Shown: in pieces, positions 22,332 through 27,667 of the stretch
Layout: every line of letters begins with the position of its first letter
Position numbering within the stretch: position 1 is the first letter of the stretch
NCBI GenBank assembly: GCA_964556705.1
Contig: CAZKXX010000044.1
Location: 1-27,667 of the forward strand
Source: CAZKXX01 sp964556705
GTDB lineage: Bacteria; Acidobacteriota; Terriglobia; UBA7540
Direction: 5' to 3'
Length of the DNA: 27,667 nucleotides
Position numbers and translations under genes: made by a program
Notes under the pieces: model-generated
Told to the model about the DNA's origin: nothing
The model's input: the letters and a program-made list of their open reading frames with translations, nothing else
Databases searched by the model: none

Positions 22332-23693
22332 ATGGCAGACTCCAAACCGCAGCTCTTCGGCACGGACGGCGTTCGCGGCCGCGCCGGGGCGTTCCCTCTC
22401 GACCCGCGCACACTCGCCAAGCTCGGCCGCGCCATCGCGCGCGTGCTGCGGCGGCGCTCTGCGGAGCCTCGTCTGCGCGTTGTCCTCGGCCAGGACACGC
22501 GCGAGTCGGGAGACTGGATCGCCCGCGAGCTGGCGGGCGGATTTCGCGCCGAAAACGTGGACGTGGTTTCGGCTGGCGTCATCACCACGCCGGGCATCGC
22601 TTACCTCACGCGTCGCGGAGGTTTTGCGGCAGGCGTGGTGATTTCGGCTTCGCACAATCCTTACGAGGACAACGGCGTCAAGGTGCTTGCCGCGACGGGC
22701 ATGAAGCTGGCCGAGTCGGCGGAAGTGGAAATCGAGCGCGAACTGGCGTCGCTCGAATCGGCCATCGGCGAGCCGCCCGCGCCGCTCGACCCGCGCCCCG
22801 AACTTCTGGACGACTATCTGGATTTTCTCGCGGGCCTTCTGCCGCCCGCGTTGCGCCCGCGCGCTGACGGGCTGGTGCTCGACTGCGCGCACGGCGCGGC
22901 TTCGCGCGTGGTGCCGCGCCTGCTCGAATGGCTGGGCATTCAGGCCCGCGTGCTGAACGCCGCGCCGAACGGGCGAAACATCAACGTGGACTGCGGTTCG
23001 CTTTATCCCGAAGGGATGGCGGCGGAAACGCGCGCGCGCGGCGCGGCGCTGGGCGTGGCGTTCGACGGCGACGCCGACCGCGCCATCTTCGCGACGCGCG
23101 AGGGCCGCATCGCCGACGGCGACCACGTGCTTTACGCCGCCGCGAAATTCCTGCACGCCCGCGGCCAGCTCAAAGGCGGCGCGGTCGTCGGCACGCTGAT
23201 GACGAACCTCGGTCTCGAACTCGCGCTCCAACGGCTGGGCATCGGCCTCAAGCGGACGCCCGTGGGCGACAAGTACGTGCTCGAAGAGATGCTGCGCTCG
23301 GGCGCGAACCTGGGCGGCGAGCCCTCCGGGCACATCATCTTTTCCGACGTTTCGCTCGCCGGCGACGGCCTGGTGACGTGGCTGGAAGTTTTGCGGCTGG
23401 TGGCGGAAACCGGACGGCCGTTCGGCGAACTCGTCGCGGACCTGCGCCAGTGTCCGCAGATCATCACCAACGTGCGCGTGCGGGAAAAACCTCCGCTCTC
23501 CTCGATTTCCACCGTAGCCGAGGTGATCGCAGAGTGTGAGCGCGAGTTCGCGGGGCGCGGGCGCGTGGTGGTGCGCTATTCGGGCACCGAACGGCTGGCG
23601 CGCGTGATGGTGGAGGCCGAGGATGCCGCGGCGGTGGACCGTCACGCGGCCCGCATCGCCGCGGCCATCCGCGAGGCGCTGGGCGCGGAGTAA
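22332..23693 (+). CDS. glmM: Phosphoglucosamine mutase
   Basis: GlmM converts glucosamine-6-phosphate to glucosamine-1-phosphate for UDP-GlcNAc, peptidoglycan and LPS synthesis. The 453-residue protein has the alpha-D-phosphohexomutase layout. The start block is LFGTDGVRGRAG. The phosphoserine loop is VISASHNPYEDNGVK, with catalytic Ser107. The magnesium loop D245-G-D-A-D-R250 lies in VAFDGDADRA. The sugar-binding block is GGEPSGHIIF and the phosphate site RYSGTERLARVM. The SASHNP and GEPSGH variants indicate GlmM rather than ManB or Pgm. ATG 22332 is preferred on the leaderless-promoter argument; ATG 22323 would add three residues. It is followed after 19 bases by a secreted protein gene. 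Confidence 0.95.
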   Translation: MADSKPQLFGTDGVRGRAGAFPLDPRTLAKLGRAIARVLRRRSAEPRLRVVLGQDTRESGDWIARELAGGFRAENVDVVSAGVITTPGIAYLTRRGGFAAGVVISASHNPYEDNGVKVLAATGMKLAESAEVEIERELASLESAIGEPPAPLDPRPELLDDYLDFLAGLLPPALRPRADGLVLDCAHGAASRVVPRLLEWLGIQARVLNAAPNGRNINVDCGSLYPEGMAAETRARGAALGVAFDGDADRAIFATREGRIADGDHVLYAAAKFLHARGQLKGGAVVGTLMTNLGLELALQRLGIGLKRTPVGDKYVLEEMLRSGANLGGEPSGHIIFSDVSLAGDGLVTWLEVLRLVAETGRPFGELVADLRQCPQIITNVRVREKPPLSSISTVAEVIAECEREFAGRGRVVVRYSGTERLARVMVEAEDAAAVDRHAARIAAAIREALGAE

Positions 23694-23712
23694 GCCGCGC
23701 GGGAGGAGGCCC

Positions 23713-24261
23713 ATGCGAAAGGTTCTGCTGCTTTGCGCGGCGATCACGGTCGCGGCGCCACTCCCTGCCCAGGAAGAGGAATCAGCCTGGAGCCCGGAGG
23801 TCCGTCGCGAATTTCTGATGCGTCACCTCGACGCGCTCGCGCCCATCGAGCGGGCCTACGACGAAGCCGACTCGGCGCGGCTCCCGGTGCGCGATGAATT
23901 CGGCCGCTCGCTGCGCCGGCGCGGCGCGGAAGACCACCGCCATCCCGTCGAGCAATTGCGCGACGCGCTGGAGCGGCTCCAGGGGCGCCCCGACGACCTG
24001 ACCTTCGCCACACGGATGCTCATCGCCACCGATGCGCTCCTCGACGACCTGTCGAACCTGTCGGAAATCGCCTACGACGACGACCAGGAAGAACTGGGCC
24101 GCCGACTGGGCGACCTGGCGCGCGTGGTCGAGCTCCACTGGGCCGAGGTGGAAGCCTACGTCCTCTACCTCGCGGCGGAAAAGGAACTGCGCCTGGAAGA
24201 GCTCGAGCGCGAAAACCTTCTGCTCCGCGAAACGCTGGAGAAGCAGCGCGCGCAACCCTGA
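23713..24261 (+). CDS. Exported helical protein of unknown function
   Basis: A 182-residue protein not recognised as a known family. Residues 1-19 form a signal peptide ending PLPAQEE. The mature part is charged and mostly helical: RREFLMRHLDALAPIERAYDEADSARL, then LRDALERLQGRPDDL, a DLSNLSEIAYDDDQEELGRRL segment, and a C-terminal leucine-rich coiled-coil stretch, EKELRLEELERENLLLRETL. No Cys or metal motif is seen. GGGAGGAGG just upstream supports ATG 23713. It follows glmM by 19 bases and is probably cotranscribed with it. A structural or periplasmic scaffold role is only a guess. Confidence 0.7.
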   Translation: MRKVLLLCAAITVAAPLPAQEEESAWSPEVRREFLMRHLDALAPIERAYDEADSARLPVRDEFGRSLRRRGAEDHRHPVEQLRDALERLQGRPDDLTFATRMLIATDALLDDLSNLSEIAYDDDQEELGRRLGDLARVVELHWAEVEAYVLYLAAEKELRLEELERENLLLRETLEKQRAQP

Positions 24262-24276
24262 GGACCGAGACCCGCG

Positions 24277-24498
24277 ATGACGAGCGACCCTTCCGATCCG
24301 TTCAATGTCCTGCGGGAATGGAAGCCCGGAGACACTCGAGAGGTGCGCGAAGCGGCGCTGCGCCAGGCGCGGATCGAGGACCGGTACGACTCTTACGCGC
24401 AGACTTATCGTTTCGATGGGCGGCTCTGGAAAATCCGCGGCCAGATGAGCCTCGCCTCGGGCGAGACGGTCTATACACTCGTCTGCGTAGAAGAGTAA
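24277..24498 (+). CDS. Small hypothetical protein
   Basis: A 73-residue soluble protein, not recognised. Its codon use matches its neighbours and it sits 15 bases after the preceding gene in the same direction. The second half, YAQTYRFDGRLWKIRGQMSL followed by ASGETVYTLVCVEE, looks like a short antiparallel beta-sheet. The Shine-Dalgarno is weak (GGACCGAG). Confidence 0.55.
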   Translation: MTSDPSDPFNVLREWKPGDTREVREAALRQARIEDRYDSYAQTYRFDGRLWKIRGQMSLASGETVYTLVCVEE

Positions 24499-24510
24499 CG
24501 GCGGCAGGGT

Positions 24511-24538
24511 TTGACAGGGGAGTATTGAAGGATATAGA
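24511..24538 (+). promoter_or_regulatory. Candidate promoter of the VirB10-like exported protein gene
   Basis: TTGACA (24511-24516), a 16-base spacer, then TATAGA (24533-24538), about 80 bases upstream of ATG 24617. The -35 is perfect and the -10 matches four of six bases. The region is noticeably AT-richer than its flanks. Confidence 0.5.
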
Positions 24539-24616
24539 AGATAAACAGGAAAACAACTCCGAGGCTGTCCGAAACATCGCAGGAGAGGGCATCAGAAACC
24601 CGCCGGGAGGCACGCC

Positions 24617-25366
24617 ATGAGATTTCGCCGAGCAACGTCGCTGATTTTCATCGCTCTCCTTTTCCTGTCGGGAATTGCGATCGCCCAGGAATCCGAGGAG
24701 ACTGCTCCTCCCCCCGCCGACACGCAGGAAAAGCCCGCCACGGACGAGATCGTGGTGCCCGCGCGCACGCTGATCCCGCTGGCTTTGAAAAACACTCTCA
24801 ACTCCCGCACGGCGTTTGTGGGCCAGGCGGTCTATTGTGAGACCATTTATCCCATCACGGTCGGCAATCGGATTGTGATTCCGGTGGGCAGTTACGTGAA
24901 GGGCTCGGTGACGCAGGTGAAGCGGCCGGGACGCGTGAAGGGCCGAGCGGAAATGGGCCTGCGCTTCGAGTCGCTGACGCTCCCGAACGGCACGACGCGC
25001 TGGCTGCGCGCCACGCTCTCCTCGTATGCCGGCAACGCGGACCACGGCTTCCGGCGCGACGAAGGACGCGTGGAAGGCGAAGCCACCAAGAGCGAAGACG
25101 CCGAGAAGATCGCGCGGCGCGGCACGCACGGCGCCATCATCGGAGCCGTCGCGGGGCGCAGCGCGAAAGGCGCGGGCATCGGCGCGGCGGCCGGAGGCGT
25201 CGGCGGCCTGATTCAGGTGCTGGCGACACGCGGCAAGGAGATCGTGCTGGCACCGGGAACGAACCTCGAACTCGAATTAGCCGTCCCCCTCACTTTTGAA
25301 AAGGACGAAATCGATCCCCCCAGCCGCTACGACGAGGGTCCCGCAGTCCCGCGGCGCGATTATTGA
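24617..25366 (+). CDS. Exported protein with TrbI/VirB10-like beta domain and glycine zipper
   Basis: A 249-residue exported protein. Residues 1-23 form a signal peptide ending IAIAQES, followed by an acidic Pro-rich linker. Residues about 45-150 recall the beta-barrel domain of TrbI/VirB10: VVPARTLIPLALKNTLNSRT, AFVGQAVYCETIYPI, RIVIPVGSYVKGSVTQVKRPGRVKGRAEMGLRF. Residues about 173-200 are a glycine zipper (GAIIGAVAGRSAKGAGIGAAAGGVGG) that could insert in a membrane. After it comes LAPGTNLELELAVPLTF. No conjugation genes are nearby, so it is unlikely to belong to a secretion system; envelope function is unknown. GGGAGG before the ATG supports the start. It converges with the large beta-repeat gene. 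Confidence 0.78.
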   Translation: MRFRRATSLIFIALLFLSGIAIAQESEETAPPPADTQEKPATDEIVVPARTLIPLALKNTLNSRTAFVGQAVYCETIYPITVGNRIVIPVGSYVKGSVTQVKRPGRVKGRAEMGLRFESLTLPNGTTRWLRATLSSYAGNADHGFRRDEGRVEGEATKSEDAEKIARRGTHGAIIGAVAGRSAKGAGIGAAAGGVGGLIQVLATRGKEIVLAPGTNLELELAVPLTFEKDEIDPPSRYDEGPAVPRRDY

Positions 25367-25393
25367 TTCTGAACAGGAACGGCGGGCCCGCGA

Positions 25394-27667
25394 TCAGGTG
25401 ACGGTGAGGATGACCGCGGCGCGGTGCACCGCGTCCCCGGACTTCACCTCAATGACCGGCTGATAGGTTCCGGAGAAGGTCCCGCGAATCGGCAGGAAAT
25501 CCGTCCCGCAGGAAGACACCGTCAGTACCAGGGCGACGACGAGCGCGGTGGCAAAACGCGGAACGCGCCGGCGCGCGCGCGGCGCGGCAGCCGCGAGCGC
25601 GGCCAGCCCGAGCGCCGCGAGCAGCCACAGCCAGGGCAGGCTCGCCGGCGGAGGCGGCGCGCCCGAGCGGATGGTGGTCTGAATCGTCATCTCCGTCGTC
25701 ACCGGGTCCGTCCCCGTGATTTCAACCGTGGCCGGCTCGAACGAGCACGTGCTCTCCGGCGGGAGCGCGAAGCAGGTGAACGTCAGTTCGCCCGTGAATC
25801 CGTTCACCGGCGTCACTGTAATCGTGAACTTGGCAGCCTCTCCCGCCGCAATCGTCGTGAAGGTGGGCGAGACGGCAATCTGAAAGTCCTCAACGATGAT
25901 GTGGAGGTTCAGGGCGGTCCCTTGCTGCCCGCTCACGGCATTGACCCTGAAGTCGAGTGACGACGGCCCGAGCTGATCGAGGCCGCTCACCGTCAGCGTG
26001 CTCGACCCCCCGCGGGCAAGCGAGGCGGGTTCGAACGCGCACGTGCCGGGACTCGGAATCGTGCAGTTCAGGGTAACCTCGGAGGTGAAATCCTCAGGGG
26101 CTTCCAGGCTGACGGTGAAAGTCGCCGTGGCCGTGCCGCGGCGGATGGTCACCGTGTCCTGGGTCGTGGTGAGTGAAAAGACGGCCACACCGGTGCCGCT
26201 TACGTTGGCGCGATTCGGGCTGGTCGCGGCGTTGCTGGTCACGGTGATCGTCCCCGTGCGCGCGCCGCTGCTGGCCGGAACGAACGTCACGGTAATCTCG
26301 CAACTCCCGCCGGGCGCCAACGGCTGGTCCTCCATCGGGCAAGTGTTCTCCTGCGCGAAATCGGTGGAGGCGGTGATCGCGGAAATGAGCAGATCGGCTG
26401 AGCCGGAGTTGGTGACCGTCAGCATCTGAGGCGCGCTGGTGCTGCCGACGGTCGTGTCCTCGAACTCCAGGCTGGCCGGAGAAAACGTGACGGCTGGTGT
26501 GGGCGTGACTCCCTTCCCCGTCAGAGAAACCACGGCGGGACTCCCGGCCGCGGTGTGAACGACAGTCACTTCTCCGGTGAGCTCGGCGACTTCCGTCGGC
26601 GCGAAGGTCACGCTCAGCGTGCATCCGGCGCCGCCCGCATCGAGGCTCGCCGGGCAGTCGTGGGACACTGCGAAGTGGCTGCTGGCGGTGACGTCCACGA
26701 CGTCCAGCGGCTCCGAGCCAAAGTTACGAAGTGAAACGGTCTGAGGGTCGCTGGTCGTGCCGGTCGCCTGGTCGGCAAAGGCCAGCAACTGCGGAGCGAG
26801 GGCGACTCCCGGAGCGTCTTGGACGCCGAGGCGCGCCAAAAACGCGTCCGGAACGGGCCCGGTGCCGGCGCGCGCGAACTGGAAAGTGCCCGGCGTCGCC
26901 GGGAAGGTTGCCGAGGCGCTGCTGCCCGCAACGTAAGCGTTGCCGGCCGAGTCCAGCCGCACGGCGCGGCCGACGTCGGAATGCTCGCCGCCCAGGTAGG
27001 TGGAACTCACCAGCCCCGTGCCCGCCGCGTTCACTCGAGTCACAAACGCGTCCGGGCATGGCACGCCAGAGCAGTCACCGCCGCCGAAGACCGCCTGGAC
27101 AGGCTGAAGCGTCGGGAAATCATCCGACTGCGTGGCTCCCGTGACGGTGGCGATTCCCGCCGCGTCCACAGCGATGCCGCGTCCCAAGTCGGCGTCCACA
27201 CCGCCCAGGTAAGTCGCGTACACGCTGGCCGAAGCCGAGGCGTTCAGCTTGGCGACGAACGCATCACTCGGTCCGGTGAGCGCCGCCTGGAAGGCGTCGG
27301 CTGGAAAAAACGGAAAGTCCGTGGAGTTGGTCTCTCCGGTCAGGTACACGTTTCCGCCGGCGTCGAGCGCCAGCGCAAACGCGCGGTCCACGCCGCTGCC
27401 GCCGAAATAGGTGGAGAACACCAGTGCGTCGCCCGCCGCGCCGAGCTTGGAAACAAAGGCGTCCGTGACGCCGCCGAAGGCGGCCTGGAACGGCGAGGAC
27501 GTCGGGAAATCGATGGAGTTTGTATGGCCCGCCACGACGGCGCGGCTCTCGGCGTCGAGCGCGATGGCTTCTCCCGAATCAGCGCCGCCGCCGCCCAGGA
27601 ACGTCGAGTAAGTGAGCGCCGAGCCCGAAGAATTGAGTTTGGCGACGAACGCGTCGGAAGTTCCCAG
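25394..27667 (-). CDS. Exported SBBP-repeat/choice-of-anchor-D protein (5' end outside window)
   Basis: 757 residues are in the window; the N-terminus and signal peptide lie beyond the right edge. First come at least four SBBP beta-propeller repeats, each about 50-60 residues, of the form DAFVAKLN...G..L.YSTYLGG...D.G.AIALD..GN.YVTG.T.S.DFP. Two choice-of-anchor-D type beta-sandwich domains follow (PQLLAFADQATGTTSDPQTV and PASLEFEDTTVGSTSAPQML), each with a Cys pair. Then come two more beta-sandwich segments. Near the end there is a hydrophobic segment (LPWLWLLAALGLAALAAAA), an RARRR basic patch, a second hydrophobic segment ending VSSCG, and a last beta stretch, GTFSGTYQPVIEV. Such proteins are surface or secreted and common in Acidobacteria; ligand unknown. 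It stops with TGA at 25394-25396. Confidence 0.88.
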   Translation of the reverse strand: MGTSDAFVAKLNSSGSALTYSTFLGGGGADSGEAIALDAESRAVVAGHTNSIDFPTSSPFQAAFGGVTDAFVSKLGAAGDALVFSTYFGGSGVDRAFALALDAGGNVYLTGETNSTDFPFFPADAFQAALTGPSDAFVAKLNASASASVYATYLGGVDADLGRGIAVDAAGIATVTGATQSDDFPTLQPVQAVFGGGDCSGVPCPDAFVTRVNAAGTGLVSSTYLGGEHSDVGRAVRLDSAGNAYVAGSSASATFPATPGTFQFARAGTGPVPDAFLARLGVQDAPGVALAPQLLAFADQATGTTSDPQTVSLRNFGSEPLDVVDVTASSHFAVSHDCPASLDAGGAGCTLSVTFAPTEVAELTGEVTVVHTAAGSPAVVSLTGKGVTPTPAVTFSPASLEFEDTTVGSTSAPQMLTVTNSGSADLLISAITASTDFAQENTCPMEDQPLAPGGSCEITVTFVPASSGARTGTITVTSNAATSPNRANVSGTGVAVFSLTTTQDTVTIRRGTATATFTVSLEAPEDFTSEVTLNCTIPSPGTCAFEPASLARGGSSTLTVSGLDQLGPSSLDFRVNAVSGQQGTALNLHIIVEDFQIAVSPTFTTIAAGEAAKFTITVTPVNGFTGELTFTCFALPPESTCSFEPATVEITGTDPVTTEMTIQTTIRSGAPPPPASLPWLWLLAALGLAALAAAAPRARRRVPRFATALVVALVLTVSSCGTDFLPIRGTFSGTYQPVIEVKSGDAVHRAAVILTVT

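Noticed and set aside
22176..23747. A 523-codon minus-strand frame opposite glmM
   Set aside because: Antisense shadow without motifs; GlmM is unambiguous on the plus strand.

Overview
The window is GC-rich chromosomal DNA that looks like a metagenome-assembled acidobacterial genome. The taxonomic call is inference. It rests on three things: a sigma factor paired with an anti-sigma protein ending in a YCF48-like domain, an SBBP-repeat/choice-of-anchor-D exoprotein with a typical C-terminal tail, and the tilS-hpt-ftsH...folP...glmM housekeeping order. Ten Ns at 9734-9743 show that it is a scaffold.

Layout. 1-1720: clpB (cut by the left edge) and hsp20 on the minus strand, behind a near-consensus promoter. 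2039-2566: a secreted peroxiredoxin whose peroxidatic residue is encoded by an in-frame TGA, followed by a bacterial SECIS-like hairpin. 2767-6156: an NTF2-like lipoprotein and a large UPF0182 membrane protein, convergent. 6261-9998: a truncated PIN-toxin remnant, an HtpX protease, and on the minus strand a secreted metallo-beta-lactamase-fold hydrolase and a metallophosphatase broken by the scaffold gap. 10166-13364: cstA-ybdD (pyruvate/peptide uptake) and a secreted RraA-type aldolase. 13579-15627: the sigma/anti-sigma pair, with three GNRA-type hairpins around the genes. 15726-19730: tilS, a degenerate hypoxanthine phosphoribosyltransferase, and ftsH. 20084-23693: an aquaglyceroporin, folP and glmM. 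23713-25366: three uncharacterised genes. 25394-27667: a large exported beta-repeat protein that runs off the right edge.

Functional themes. The left end concerns protein folding and oxidative stress (ClpB, Hsp20, selenoperoxiredoxin, HtpX). The middle concerns nutrient uptake and envelope signalling. The right end holds core housekeeping genes (tRNA lysidine, FtsH, folate, UDP-GlcNAc precursor).

The most notable item is the selenocysteine peroxiredoxin. Next is the hypoxanthine phosphoribosyltransferase homologue between tilS and ftsH, which has lost key catalytic residues in several motifs. A third is the folP-glmM interval, which lacks the cdaA-cdaR pair often found there and holds an orphan operator plus ribosome binding site with no reading frame.
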